Positions 11,452-24,771 are shown, counted from the stretch's first letter. The stretch: 64,000 bases of DNA from Neckera pumila (GCA_963969595.1 OZ018412.1:5210501-5274500); one strand, 5' to 3'. Numbers and translations: made by a program. The notes: a model not told the origin generated them from the sequence alone.

Positions 11452-12290
11452 GCATCTGCTGATCACAACCCGGTTGGCGAAACGATGGATTTTACTCTGG
11501 GATGTTAATAACATGCACGGGAATGGTAGTGATCTTATGGCTGCTGATAATGACGAATTCCATCAGAAATGGTATTGATTATGTGGACGAAACGGCAGCG
11601 ATCAACTTAGACTTGGTTCTCCAGAAGTATTCTCTCTTTTTTTTAGAATCTGTTTAGGGTTGAATACAATTTTTTTGTGTGCGACCCGAGAGCGAGATTC
11701 ATCAGTCCGCAGCCGTTGTCGTGGTGAGGATAAGTTCGTCTGGTGTCTTTTGGCTGTGAACTTTGATCTTCTTAATTCAATTGAGGTCATTCCTGTAATC
11801 GCAGGAGCCCAATTAAGTTTGATTTGAATTATTTTTTGGGGGTCTTGCTTTATTCTATCATATTTGGTACTGTAATTTTTGAAAGACTTTGTAGAAGTAT
11901 TTTGGGAGTTCTGTATCGAACATGCGCTTCTCACTCTCACAGTTCTGCAATGTCTTCTGCAATCTGAGTTCCAGATTTCCTTCTATGCACGAAATTATCA
12001 GTGTGCGATTTTTCGATTGAGAAATTCGCTCAATGCTATTTTCGATAATTTGTTGATATGTCCTGTTCGAACGATGGATATACGGTAGGGTAGGATGTAG
12101 TTCGTGATGTTACCGATTTGTAGACCTCGAATTTTATTTGAAGCCGCATGCATCAACCCTTCGAGAGCTGAGGGAAACCGTATATGATATGGATTACAAC
12201 ATTTGGGCCCTAGAATATGAAATACTCAGTCCTTCTAAAAACCTCTAAATCAGGCACAATTTGTGTCCCAATAAAATGCTCCGTTTACTG
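11452..12290 (+). other. Probable 3' UTR and downstream flank of the CYSTM gene
   Basis: The stretch stays T/G-rich and gene-like in base composition after the stop codon. A canonical AATAAA lies at 12270-12275; the true cleavage site may be earlier. No further coding exon is supported. Confidence 0.4.
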
Positions 12291-13378
12291 TTTTCAATCA
12301 TTGAATAAAAAAATGTTGAATGACCTATCATTGAATGAAAAAAATGTTGAATAACCTAGTGTACTTGCTTCCTCAAACATCCGTGTTGACAATGGATGAT
12401 TACTTGGGTGCTATGAAGATTTATTCAAGAAGATGGCCAGGTGTTTTAAATTGTCAAGTTGATATTTCTAGAATCTCATTATTGTCACCAACCTTTAAAT
12501 CATCAAGAATGACTAGTTGAATGATGAGCATTTACAAATTTTGATAATGTCCGCATAGATTTTGGATGCTTGACCAACATCACATAAGTTGGAGATTTTG
12601 TATACATTTAGGGGATGGACTATTGGTTTTTAAATGCAAATATTATAAGACTATACTTACAAAATTGTATAGCTAATCCCTTGTGGGAAAGATTTTTGGA
12701 GTTTTTTTAGAGGGATAGAAGAAGTATGTGCTTAACCTTCAACTTCTAAATGCCTAATGCCTTTTTTAAGCTTCTTGGATTTTGTTCTAGATTGAACAAA
12801 AAACTAACATTTTGATAAGTTTTTTAGTTTTTTTTTTAATTGTAATTATAGGAATTTTAACTAGATATGTTAGAGATCCTATAGAAAAAAAGAAACACAA
12901 CAATATTATTTATAGATTAAAAGATTATAATGTTTCATCATGAAGTTGTTAAAACTCTGAAAGTGATTTGAAATCTTTGAAATCTCTTGTCACATGTCAA
13001 ATCTGAAATTGAGGTCATCAAAAAAATATAAGGTTAAAGGACATAACATGCATAACTCCAATTAATCTACGGCTTCTCAAAAGCTACTTTACAACTTTTT
13101 AAAATGAACTTCTAATGTGATATTTCTAGTATATTTGAGACTCATTTCCAAGAACCTTCAACACTAGAAAATCAAGATTTACAATTGGCATCTGTGCACA
13201 AAATCTTGAATAGAAAAATCATAATCATCAATTTTCAAAATTGAGTTTATCATGCTAATGCTAGACTTTGAAAAGAATTTTTCAAAATACAAACTACTAA
13301 AAATTGTAACTTAATAAGGTTTTATTTGACTCCAAAGTTTTGTTAGCACTAAAATTTGGTGCCTTGGGCATTTAGAGG
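12291..13378. other. AT-rich non-coding stretch
   Basis: No gene is recognised. The last about 25 bp (GCCTTGGGCATTTAGAGGTTAA) resemble the right terminus of the TTAA element family, so a strongly decayed copy may end here. Its other end was not identified. Confidence 0.4.
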
Positions 13379-13607
13379 TTAACCCTTAAATGTCGACAAG
13401 GATATTTTATGTTTGATGGATGGTAGAGAATCTTTCTTGTAGGATAGAAGTACAACTATTCATCCTCACAATTTTGTTGTGAAAAGGAGAGGTCTTCTAC
13501 AGTAGTTTGACTTCTAATGAGTGCTCTTGCAATTTTTAAAGCCAATGATTCACACAATAACCAAAGGGATGATTTCCATGGTTACTTGGCCATCCTTTAA
13601 AGGTTAA
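13379..13607. mobile_element. Small TTAA-bounded repeat, copy 1
   Basis: 229 bp, beginning TTAACCCTTAAATGTCGAC and ending CCTTTAAAGGTTAA, with TTAA at both borders. A diverged copy lies at 13796-14017 in the same orientation (shared core GGTCTTCTACAGTAGTTTGA). It looks like a short non-autonomous element related to the TTAA family. Confidence 0.6.
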
Positions 13608-13795
13608 AGGATTTGATTCTCTATGACTAAGGTAGTGAGGAAAATTGCTCTGATTATTGGAGCAATAGGTGTATTGTTTTGTTTCTACAATGAATAATGA
13701 AGTTATCCATTGACCCCTTTTTTGCCTTTTCGGGCTAATTGTGGCAGGACATGCAAGAGTATTCATTGATTAGCCTCTTTCATTTTAATGTCATT

Positions 13796-14017
13796 TTAAC
13801 CCTTAAACTCTGACAAGGAAGTTTTTTGTCTAATGGATGACAAAGAATCCTTCTAGTAGTGCAACTATTCATCCTCAAGATTTTGTTGTAAAAAAGGAAG
13901 GTCTTCTACAGTAGTTTGACTTCCAATAAGTGCTTTTGTATTTTTTAAGCCAATGGTTCACACAGTAATCCAAAAGGGGTGTCTTCCACAATTACTAGCC
14001 CGTCTTCTAAGGATTAA
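13796..14017. mobile_element. Small TTAA-bounded repeat, copy 2
   Basis: A diverged direct copy of 13379-13607, from TTAACCCTTAAACTCTGAC to TCTAAGGATTAA. The spacing of about 190 bp suggests two insertions or a local duplication. It is non-coding. Confidence 0.6.
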
Positions 14018-14310
14018 GCATGCAAAAAAATAGTTAGCATTTGTCATTTTGGGATATATATGTGAACAACAATATAAAATGTCATAGTTTATTTCTAATA
14101 TGTCATATCTATGAAAATTGTGAGACTAAACTCGAACTCCACAAAATTGTGAAATTCAATTATTGATAGTGCTAAACTATTCAATCATTATTATCCAGAC
14201 CAAGGGAAGAAGCCAACTTTATTATGGCATCAAGGTCCTTTGGTCTTTTGCTCACACATCAATTCATAAATGAATAGCGGATCTTGAAAGCAAGCTTGGA
14301 ATCATTAGAG

Positions 14311-14440
14311 TCAGCTTACATGTGGAGTTGGAGGCCAATGGACCTTACCAATGAGCGGTGGGATAGAAGTTTGATTCTTATAGAGTACTTATCCTAGCAA
14401 TCATTGGTGAAGTTCACTTGCTCCGACTCCACATGTAAGC
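14311..14440. repeat. Imperfect inverted repeat (foldback)
   Basis: AGCTTACATGTGGAGTTGGA on the left pairs with TCCGACTCCACATGTAAGCC on the right. The match continues inward with mismatches to the CCAATGA words on both sides, about 40 bp per arm. The rest of 14018-15192 has no recognisable gene; two short open frames at 14450-14963 show no known domain. Confidence 0.5.
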
Positions 14441-15192
14441 CGGCTTTCAGTGTCTTTCGAAAGGCAATTATCAGGAACGTTAATTGAAAGAGAAACTTCA
14501 TCTTTTAATCATTTTGGAAGGATAGGATTTTCAATAAGTTTAGTCACATTGGACACAATATGTCTTTCTACTTTCATTGTTGACATAAAAACACGGGTTG
14601 TTTTATTCAATGTCCACAAAAATACGTTCCAAAAAATAGTGAAAACATCCCCCAAAACATGGCTTTCTTATAGTGACTCCAAGTTGGTCCTTTTGGCAAT
14701 GATGCCAATGAGAGATCCCCACAAGGGTGCCAAAGACCAGAACCAAAAAATATAAGAGGAAAGCTGGCCGCCTCTTCTATGAACCTATCAAGCTCAAAAT
14801 TTGTAAAAGCGCAAAACTATACAGCCTAACACAGAATGTGAGAGATAAGTTCTTTCAAATATTTTGCCCGATTTGGTTTAGGCCAATGTTGATCAATTCA
14901 CCTACCCGGCTAGTTGATTTTTGTCTCAAAAGAATTCCATTTTCAATCCATCTAAGGGTTTAAAATATATTCATTTGTCCAAATGTTGCATTGGATATAG
15001 TGCTTGGAATACATCGACTTTGCTTGTAGGAAAGTGATTATCTAGAAACTTAAATATACGTATAGTACTTCAAAGAAGTAGACTCGGAATTCACAGTCCC
15101 CAATATTGAAAGTCTAAGCTTCTATTTTGCCCCAGACGAGTACAATACTGGATTCAGTCACTAACGACGATACCGATGCAAATATTGGCATT

Positions 15193-18100
15193 TTAGGCAG
15201 TATTCTTCATCATCCCTGCCATTTCTAATAGTTTCATCATTCCATCCATACTGAAGCTTGGTGCGTGAATGAACTTGTTCTTTTTCTGGTCCACCTTGCA
15301 TAAGTAACGAAAAATGTAACACAGGTGTTTGCAATTGACATATTTCCCTCACTTTTCAATGGATGCAGGCAACATACTAGTGACATACAAGCAAGTGCTT
15401 GTATTTCAAATTGTATCGAAAATTAGAGATGGTAACTCGATGCATCGTGTGATGAGGTTCAACGGCAGATTGTAGGGTGATGATAGCTCCAATTTCTGGG
15501 TATGGCAAAATGTTCACTCCAAGAATATTCCCTGTAATATTTTGGGTGCTCTTCCACTGGTTCCAATAATCATTAGTTGGCGTATTCTCATTTCTGCAAA
15601 TATTTTTTCCATTGCAAATGCATGGAGGCTTGTCAGCGTGAGGAGGTCTTGCGTAAGTCCATTCTACAACTTCAAAAAGTTTTGAGGATGTGAAGAAGCG
15701 TCGCAGAGACAAGGACCTTTGTTCTTGCAAGTGGAAGCCAGCCTCTTCAAAGAGAATAATCTTGTCGAAAGAGAGGGCTTTACCAATCATCATTGGCTAT
15801 ACATTAGGGATTCTATGTCAACTAAGAACGTGAGACCTCCTCGGATCCATCACACAACGTTTGATATCATCTAGACAAAACCAAAATTCATCCGTCTCCA
15901 CTCTTGAACCTTTATATTCGCGATTTTGACCCTTGTATGTTGGAGTAGTGATGGCTTTCGCTCCTTTAGCTATGATCATCTTGCCCTTCACCTTCATCGA
16001 AGACTGAATGGCATGGCACTTCCTTGCTGACTTCACAAAAATGCGGGCTATGTGCCACTCAAAACGGCCACAACCCATCTCTAAAAACGTGCTTTGCATG
16101 AGGAAACACTGGGATAAATCCCTCCACATTGGCAGCTGCAACTTTGGTGGACCTCAATTAGATTCTGGGATGAGAGAAATTGACCTTATCTGGGCAATAA
16201 GAATCACCTTCAGATCCAATAGGTACGTCCAGTTTTCGTTTGGTTGACCTGAACTTCTCCTTCTGAATGTGGTATACATGTGCATACTTTCTAGGCACCG
16301 AGGCATACTATACAAGACGTCAATAATTTTCTTTCCATCTATAAATGCTATTGCTTTCTTCAGCTTCAAGTCATGTTTTGATGGTCCGAATCCAGATGGG
16401 CCGTCGTTGAGGTACACACAATAATAAGTCATTTGCATGAATGCTCGTACCCAATCATCATATGTCGTAATGTATAAGTCCGTTCTGTGTTCCCCTAATG
16501 CCTGCAACCACTTGTTGTGAATTCATTAGAGGGGATTTGGTGGTGTTGGAAGATTGCAAGTTCCCCTGGGTTCCTAGACTGCAGGAACACAGCTGCAGTA
16601 GCTAGCTGACGTGGCACAACAATTGCCACGTCATTTTTGAAAAAAAAATTAAAAAATATGCTTAAAATGATATTTTGGTTAAAAAAAAAATTCTGACATG
16701 TCCATATCGCCGTTCACAGAATCTAGCCAGATTGGGGAATGGGCCTAAAACGGTATTTCAAGGCCCCCAAATCCCCTCTAATGATTTCAAAAAGCTTGTA
16801 GGACGAAATATCCACCAATTCTTCCGTTGATAGTTCCTGGACAAGCAACAAAAGAAGAAAGAGGTTCAATCCAAAAAACATAGTAAATTCCAAGTATCAT
16901 TGCGTAGAAAGTAAAAGAAAGAAGAATGAAGGTCTTACAATTTCCATGAAGCCACCCCATTGACGGTTTCTGAAGTGCCAGAACGCTAACCACAACTCGA
17001 GCTCCCTCAACGATTCTTCCGTTGTTGCCCCCGAGGAGTACCACCATGCCTTGATTTGAAGGAACCTGCTCTTTGCTTCATCAAGATTCTTCGCATCCTT
17101 ATAGTCGCTGGAGAGCTTGATGTATTGGTTTTGAGACTCGCGCTTAATAAGTTTCTTTGTGTGATATTTCATTGACTTTGCCTAGTGAAAGAGGCAGGTG
17201 TGTTCTCGGTCCACTCTCTTCATAGAAGGATCACCGGAGCCGTAAACAATTCGAACAACGTTCCAATTGGCTTGTGCGTTGTCCACCATGAAGCTCTTGA
17301 AATTTGGATTGGATAAGCTATTATTCTTCATAGTTCTATTGAGGCAAGTCTGCATAATGACTTGTCCATCAATATCCTCCAAATGCATATCTCAAATTGC
17401 AATAGTCATGGCCTTACGGTAGCTACAATTATAAACGTGGCATGCAATCATAGTCCAACCCTTAACCCGCTTAACATGGTCAAACATGAGCCAACAATTT
17501 GCTAGATCCCCCCCTGGTTGCATCCGCCATAGAAGATCAACTCTGCTTCTAGGGCTGTCTACAAGCATCTTGAATAGGTACACTTTTTGTTGTTCTTGAC
17601 TTGGAAACACACTGTTGTGAAAGAATTCAGTTTTTGTTTGCTTCTTCATTGCAAGTAGCCGGTCAATTTTCCCCCCTCCAACTCCAGTGCTACGGAAGGA
17701 CACAATAATATTTCTAACATTGGGTGAACTAAGAACTTGGAACTTGTCCATGACGTCATTCAAAGCCTTCCTCCTCAGCATTTCCTTCAGTCCGTCACCC
17801 GCGGTTTAGGGAATGTATCCAAGAACTCTTTGTTGGTAGCCAGAGCTATTGCAGAGGCCTTAGTCGTAGGTGTCTTCTCTATTTCTTTTGCAATGAGTCC
17901 TGATATGGTGTCTATAGAATCTCGCCAGAGATCATCGGACACGGGGTGATTATGAGAGCCTAAATGAATGCAAGCCCTTGACATATCAATTGCCTCTATC
18001 ACATAGTAATTTCTTCCATCACAAAAATTTGACGCAAGTAGGTGGTTGCTTATAGACCTTGCAAACTAATGTCGAATCCTTTGGAGGAATCGATCCTATA

Positions 18101-19020
18101 TGGAAAGGAATACTAGAATTACCTGACCACTCTGTTTTGTTTCTCTTGAAGCACCGCTTCAAGTAATCACAGGCATCATTCGTGCATGCCAAATGACCAA
18201 CTCAATTGGACTTCTTGAATTTCAGACCATAATCATTGTGAATGTTTGAGGTCACAGTACGATACCAAGCATGACCGTTGTAGCATTTGTCTATGCCAGT
18301 CATGTTCTTAGATAAATTAGAAGAAGCTAATGATTGGCAAGGTGGAAGTTCTAAGACAATGTCATCGTTAAAACTAGTTGGCAGATATTGAACCTTGTTG
18401 TAAGTTATAGAATCAAAATTGATGGTAGCAAGCTCGTTCCTACACCCTTATATAGTCCCTAATTTTTTAAGACATGGCATGACACTAGGGAATTGACGCT
18501 CTATCGGATAAAGGGGCGGTCTGGAGAAGATAGAGCTTTCGGCACTATTGTCACATCCGCCAACAGATGAGGTTGTGGGATCTCTCGCCAAACCGTCTGC
18601 AGGGTTTAGGGGAGAATAATGGCGACCAATATTTTTAGTCTCTTCCTCCAAATCACTGGATAATTCAACAATTGGACTTAAGAACTGCTCCTCAGTAGGA
18701 TGGACATAATCGCGACCACTTTTGTCATGAATTTCAAAAGGACCGTCGGATTCTACTTTCACAACTCCGAATATAGGTACTTGTGTAGTTGATGCATCAA
18801 ACAAGGGCGTCAATACTTTTGTTGAGGTAGCCATCACTTCAACGCTCAAACCAAAAGCTCTAAAATAATCCACCAGTAAACTCCACAAGTTACCATGCAC
18901 ATTGCTAATCCTAGGCATTAAGGCATGAGAACCGACTGAAGCAGTGACCAGAATCTGACAATATCTCTTCCTCAATATAGATACAGGACTCCTTGAAACC
19001 ATAATGGACTTGAATGAGGT
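15193..19020 (-). pseudogene. Mutator-like transposase pseudogene, copy A (N-terminally truncated)
   Basis: The reading order on the minus strand is the same as in copies B (33864-37550) and C (51338-55124). It starts with an acidic region (PFEIHDKSGRDYVHPTEEQF). Next comes a Cys/His finger with CDYLKR and CIHLGSHNHPV, but its first cysteine is replaced by a TGA at 18202-18204. The DDE core follows, with WRMQPGGD, LMFDHVKR, SFMVDNAQANWNVVRIVYG, a CLFH pair and WGGFMEIV. Then come WHIAR and WFCLDDIKRC, and a final NCKHLCYIF piece of the SWIM finger. The first roughly 75 residues found in B and C are missing, and CACTA sequence begins right there. Several frameshifts and stops, plus a MITE in the catalytic-Glu motif, show it is dead. 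Confidence 0.85.
16523..16784. mobile_element. MITE inserted in transposase copy A
   Basis: The ends TCATTAGAGGGGATTTGG and CCAAATCCCCTCTAATGA are exact inverse copies (18 bp). TA at the inner border could be the target duplication. It interrupts copy A between EELVDISSYKLFE and IHNKW, i.e. inside the NLAESIHNKW motif that should carry the catalytic glutamate. A central palindrome GACGTGGCA...TGCCACGTC is present. It is non-coding. Confidence 0.75.
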
Positions 19021-19029
19021 CACTCAAGA

Positions 19030-21730
19030 CATTAGCTAAACCTTGTTGGAACTACCTCCAAGGTTGCCTAGTATCAACTGTTGTGCTGTGCTTCTTTTTT
19101 AAATATCCACTTGATTTGTCACGGACGTCTGAGGAAAACCAGCACAATTCTAACTTTTTGCATTGTGGATTGATGCAGAGACTACCTATTCGTCATGTGG
19201 TGAATGCCATGCATTGCGAAAAGAACATCTGCAAAAATATAGTAAAAACATTGACGAGGGAGAAGGATAAGCCTCAAACACGAGTGGTGTGAGGTATTCG
19301 ACAGCACTTGTGGTTGCAGCCTGTGGAAACAAATGCAAAGAGATTTTTTGTACTGGATGCTCTTTATGTACCATCAAAAGACCTTAGAGCAATTTTTCTT
19401 TAGAATTTGAAGAACATAAAGTTTTTCTCAAGATATGTGTCTAACTTACACAAACACATTTCAAATGGTCAACTCCGAGGACTCAAAAGCCATGACTACC
19501 ATGTTTTAATGCAACACGCTTTACCTTAATGCTTAAGGCCTTAAGAGGTATAGGAGATGCTCAAGTTGTAGGCACTATGACTCGTTTGTGCAGGGTCTAT
19601 TACTAGATTTGTGCCAAGGTTGTCCTTGCCGATGGCAGCAGTTGATGGTGGATGTAGCGAAGGTATTGGGGGGATTGGAGGAAGATTTTCCACCTTTTTT
19701 TTTTGGCGTGACAGTATACCTGCAATGCATTTGGTGGAAGAATTGTTTATTTGTGGGCCTGTCCAGACACAATGGATGTACCCTTTTAAGAGGTACTACA
19801 AGGGATTGAAAGCATTCATGCGGAATTTGGCAAAGCCTGAGGGGAGTATTGCGCAAGGATATCGAGTGGAAGAAGTGTTGGGAATTTTGACAGAGTACAC
19901 GGCAGAGTACCGGCCAACTAGTAGACACGTTTGGGACAATAAGAAGAATCCTAATATGACAGATGAAATTTTAGAAGGGAAGGGCAAAAAAAAGCTATTA
20001 TCCAATCAATTGAAGGAATGGCTGCATGCATTTGTATGCGACAATGCAGTGGTGCTGGAGCCATACCGTAAGTAAATGACGCTGAACCCTTCTTTTCTAC
20101 CTTGCATTGATTTAGAGTTCAATATCTTGTTCAACCTAGAATTGTCTGTTGAATGTGCAATAAACTGGAGGTAGAGTATGCATTTTCGCTCTGAATTTAC
20201 TCTTTCTTTCCAATAATACCCACTATAAGAAAACTGTGTTACATTCCCAGAAAATGTGTCACCTTATTTTTGTTGAGTTTTTGTTTCAAAATGAAGTGGA
20301 AAAGCCAAAAAACGCATTTTTTTGCGTTTTCTTGCATTTTGAAACAAGAACTCAACAAAATCAAGGTGAAGCGTTTTCAGGGCATGTAACTCAGTTTTCT
20401 TCTAATGACCTGTTGTGAAAATTGCAAATACCAAAGGAAATGAATTCTACTCACACTTCTGTAGGTTAGCTTCATGAGCCTCAGGCATCATGCCATGTAT
20501 GTGTGGAAGTCAATGACGTCTAAAGCAGGACAATTTTGAGGCTCTAGCAGTCCTCATTTCAGTGTAATGTCTAAGGTCTCGGAAGGAAGCAGTTCTTTTA
20601 GTAGGCATATACAGAACATTATGGAAAATGAAGTCAAAAGGGGAAGGGACAAAAACTATTAGATACTTCTTGTTTCGAAGTACAAAATATGAGTTTTGTG
20701 AGGATGTAATCTTAAATGATGTAATGCTTAGCACAAATGTAGTTCTAAAATTGCGAAGTACAATGAGGATCTAAGCATTGTTGTCTGATTTTTTGGGTAT
20801 GTGTGTGTGCAGGACATACACAATATATCACACTAAAAGGGTGGAAGCCCGGTTGCTTTTTAGAAGGTAGAACCCTCAAAGGAGGAACCATCGACGACAT
20901 GCCTATCCTTCGGAATTGGGAGAGCTGCTGCCGTTCGCAGAGTGGCTGGAATTGGAGGTGCTATCCGATGAAGCAAAAGGCAACGAGGAGTAGCATGAGG
21001 CGGATGTAGTACACTTGTCAAAACTGCCATCAAACCATGCCACTAAATATAGGAGTATGTGGGCATTTGGCAATCATTTGAGAGTGGTAGGAGTGGAGTC
21101 CCGATTGAAAACTTGTGATTCAGGGGTGGCCATCACATTTTGCCAACCATGTCAAGCAGGTCTATGGGATCCAAATTCTGTGGTGGCCAACATTGAGTAT
21201 GTGGGGCATTTGGAGGAAATTGTGGAACTGAATTACCGTGGCTTGTGTGTGGTCATGCCAATGTGCTCCTAGGTGAGAGCCAACTATCGAGGGAATTTGG
21301 TCACAATTAAGAAAGACAATTGGGGTTTACTATTGCTAGTTTTGATAGGCTTATCCCTCTAGGTCTAAGTCTTTTTCTTTTCCAATGCATGTAGACCAAG
21401 TCTTCTACAGTGATTGTGCAAATGAACTTGGCTGAAAAATGATATTGCGGAAGGAGGTAAGGGGTCGGAGGATTCACAAAAATGTTGGTGTGGAAGATGG
21501 TGGTGGCATGTTTGATGCAGAAAGGGATGTGGATCATGAAGGACTTAGGCCGCATGCACTAGTGCCAGAAGCAAATCTAGAACCATCGAAAACTGGTCAA
21601 GATATCCAAAGGGAGGATGCCTTTGTAGAGTGGGTAGAAGAACCGAACGTAGTATATGACGCAAATGTAGGAGAGTTAGGACCTTCTTCAGAAGAAGAAT
21701 CAAATTTACATCCGCTTCAACTCAAATGAC
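19030..21730 (+). pseudogene. CACTA (En/Spm) TNP2-like transposase remnant
   Basis: The order of conserved pieces matches plant TNP2 transposases. First comes LPIRHVVNAMHCEKNICKN. Next is a block with NGQLRGLKSHDYHVLMQHAL, then MHLVEELFICGPVQTQWMYP followed by PEGSIAQGYRVEE (DUF4218). After a gap come MWAFGNHLRVVGVESRLKT, YVGHLEEIVELNYRG and NWGFTIASFDRLIPLG (DUF4216). Frames change several times and stops intervene, so it is a pseudogene, possibly with introns. The N-terminal transposase part was not found; the element probably lost it. Terminal CACTA repeats were not identified. It abuts the truncated Mutator copy A at 19020. Confidence 0.85.
20221..20407. mobile_element. Foldback MITE with CACTATAAGAAAACTG ends
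   Basis: A 187-bp hairpin. The left arm begins CACTATAAGAAAACTGTGTT. The right arm is its inverted copy (CAGTTTTCTTCTAATG), and pairing extends through CTCAACAAAA...TTTTGTTGAG and the TTTCAAAATG/CATTTTGAAA core. It is inserted between two conserved blocks of the CACTA remnant. The CACTA-like first bases hint at the CACTA superfamily. Confidence 0.75.
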
Positions 21731-22659
21731 TTTGTCAATGGAAGCGACATCCATATTTTTACCATACGCAGGATTTACGGATTTATCAAGGACAAGAAGA
21801 ATGGTGGTATGGCGCCTCTACTGCAATACCAGAAGGCCGATTATCAGTTGACAAGGGATTCAAGCTTTGAATTCAACATTTCTTGACGGAAGAACTATTC
21901 TTGCAAGTGTCCTCTGCCATTTTGCACAAGAGTTGTAATGTTGTCCATGCATGTGGACTTTTTGGAAGTAGTGTAGTCGGGTTTGGGTTCGGGCTTTTTC
22001 AAATATCTTCTGGGTCCAAGGTAATACTGTTCAGCCTAGCGAGACAGGGGAATGTTCATTGCTAGGCGGCCATTGTACAGGGACAAAGGTGTAGTAAGAA
22101 CCTTCTTTCATCTTCATCTTTTGCCAGCAATTGAACTGTGAATTTCACATATGGCATGCCTATACTTCTGAGGTGATTGTTGATGGAACTGCAATTATGG
22201 TCATTTGTAATGAAGTTGTCCGTGCCTTCATTGGGTTTGGAGAGCCTTTGAATTCCAAGCTACACCAAGGATGTACTCTGGGTACAAGAGCAACATATTG
22301 TCCATACTAAGAATTGAAGGAATTTTGTAGAAATATCTCTGTAGTTGTTTTTCATTTCTTGGGCAACACAAAGATTATCCATATTTTTATTTTATTTTTT
22401 GAACACAAATAATTTTCTTTGTTTTTTGGAAGGCACTATATATTTATGCTGTAAACAATGATAGGTGAAGTGAGTCTTGGATATACATCTATCTGTATTC
22501 TAGAACGGGTGGAAATAGAATTTTGCAATACTTAATGCTCTTAAAACCTTTGTTGGGACAGACGTTGTCAAGGCACATTTAATGCAGCATGTCAGAAATT
22601 TTCTGGAATATTGCCAAAACCGAGGGCCCCGCAATAATGAAACAATCTAGCAATGCATT
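21731..22659. other. Non-coding, likely 3' part of the CACTA element and flank
   Basis: No recognisable domain. It continues the base composition of the CACTA remnant and may be its 3' region. The border with the following LINE sequence is not defined. Confidence 0.3.
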
Positions 22660-23450
22660 TAGTAGGTGCCGGATTATAAAGGACCTTATTAACTCCTTCA
22701 AATTAATTTATGAAAATTGAATAATATCCTCCAAGTAGACTAAATTCATGGGTTCTGTTCTAGGTGGCAAAGTCCACTAGTTCATCTTCTCTCATATTCT
22801 AGGAGGTGAAGTGGGATTGATTAAGGTAGAGCCTCCCATAACCGACTGAATAAGGAATTCCAACATGATCTAAAGTAGTGAAGGCAAAACAAGTATTTTT
22901 TTAGAGATACATCACTAGAAATGACAAGGATTGCAAAAAAATTGGTAATTTGATCACTTGAATTGAAATTACTAGGAATTTTGGGAGGCAAAAAGTGCTC
23001 CGAACCCATGGCCATCGTCTAGACTCTTCTAATTTCAATCATTCAATAACTTTTTTCCTAATCATTATTTCCTACTTTCTTTCTCACAACTTGGGACATG
23101 TATCATGTATTTATTAGTTCCAACCTTGAAAAGCATGACCCGTTTGTATGAAAACATTCTAAGCTTGGTAAAAAATACGTGCACCTATAGGTTGGGAATG
23201 GGTGGCTTTACCTTAACATCTATGTACTATACGAGCCACACGTAAGATGAACTCTATGGGAAACAATGCTTTGTGAGCTTCCTACTTCATACAGACGGGT
23301 CATGCTAGGTGACTTCAATGTGGTGGAATAACACAGTAATAAGTTGAATAGATGTGGCAAGATGATGCTAGCTCAAGAATGACTCCTCTTCAACTCATCC
23401 TTAAGGACTTCTTCCAAGTTTCAGAAGTTCCATTGATCACCCTGTAAGCT
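22660..23450 (+). pseudogene. LINE endonuclease fragment, split by a MITE
   Basis: After the MITE, the frame reads IYVLYEPHVR, LWETMLCELPTS and RRVMLGDFNVVE, then NKLNRCGKMM. This matches the APE-type endonuclease of plant L1-like LINEs (LGGDFNMVE...DK...C). Before the MITE the DNA encodes HILGGEVGLI, which joins IYV directly once the insertion is removed. Stops are present. It is probably the 5' part of the same LINE whose RT pieces lie at 28491-29198 and beyond 59541. Confidence 0.75.
22821..23216 (+). mobile_element. TIR element family 'AAGGTAGAGGCACC', copy 3, in the LINE
   Basis: It runs from TTAAGGTAGAGCCTCCCATA to AATGGGTGGCTTTACCTTAA. It is homologous to 1567-1996 and 9283-9703, and removing it with one TTAA restores the LINE frame. 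It is non-coding. Confidence 0.75.
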
Positions 23451-24771
23451 CCCAATTTGTCATTTGAACTCAAAGTTTATTTTTTTTTTCACAATTCGCA
23501 GTTTAAGTTATAATTATATACAAAAAGCCCAAAAATGAGTGTAAAACCAAATTAATTATGATACATACCAATGTAGCATTTGGTCTATAATAGATTCTTA
23601 TTCCTAGAATATCACCAAATCCCACTTGTAAATAGATTAGATCCTCGAAATTAGTGAACTCAAAGGTTTGAGGGTTCTTACTCAAAATAGCCTAAAATGA
23701 CTATGCATGTGGCTACGCTTGGCCAAATTGGTCCAAGGAATTCTAGAGAGGTCGGTAGAACAATCTTTCAAAGTTTTAGTTTTCTCATCCCATTAACAAA
23801 ATAGTAGAAACTCCAATTGTTGGTCTACAGGAGTCACAATCTCAAGATGGGCCAATAGAAAAACCTATGGCCACCAAATGGTAATCTTGGGTCGGAAGCA
23901 TCAAGCATGCCACAAAGTCAAAAGCAAAATCCATTTGCCCAAAATTCCCTTGTATGTGGAAGATTCTCTGACTGCCGGTAAATAAAAGAAAATTGATTTT
24001 GCCCTTCTTATCAGAATATGCAAAGTAAAATGTGAGCTTGGATGTCTTTTGGAAAACTCCATGAGAGGTTTCCAAAGAAGTTGTAGAATTTTTTGACATG
24101 GAGAAATACCCTTTCTGGGCGGTCACCCGCCTGAATCAACGATGGAAAATTTATGGAGGTTCCTAGAATTGCAATAAAACCCCACTAAAAATGAAATTAT
24201 TCTTTTTTACTGATAACGTGCCCCGACAAATTTCAAGGCGTTCTGATAGTGGGAGGTGCCCAAATCACCAACATTCTTCCAAAATATCAACATGGTAAAA
24301 TTTACATGGAATTGACCAGCGTCCTGGGAGCGCACAAAGTTAGAATGAAGTCAGCAAGGAGTTTTTTCTTATTCCTTAGAGCCTTCCAGACAACCCTAGC
24401 TAGTTCTCTTTGTCAGAAAAGGTAACCTTCAGAAAGTAGATTTTTAACCTTTTACTGATCACAATTGGTGCTAGCTTTAGATGGGTTTTTTATACTGGAA
24501 TAGGGGCTAAAAAGGCCCTTCGATGAAAAATGGCCTTCTGAAGCCAAGCGCACAATCTATTTGTGCTGCGGAGTTTATCTTCAAAAGTTAGAGATGATCT
24601 CCAACAATTAGAGTTGATCTCCAAAAGTTAGAGTTGCTCCAAAAGTTAGAGTTGCTCCAAAAGTTAGAGTTGATCTTCAAAAGTTAAAGTTGTGGACCAA
24701 CGTAAAATCCCAAAATAGGTGAAAATCCTAAGAAATAAGGATGCAAATCTAAAGAGATAGGATTACCTAGG
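23451..24771. other. Unassigned stretch with short tandem repeat at its end
   Basis: I recognise no gene; the open frame at 23842-24126 on the minus strand has no known domain. At about 24590-24690 there are five rounds of an AAAGTTAGAGTTGATCTCC-type unit of 20-23 bp. Confidence 0.35.

Noticed and set aside
14450..14963. Overlapping open frames as a possible gene
   Set aside because: No recognisable domain, no homologous copy in the window, and composition like the surrounding repeats.
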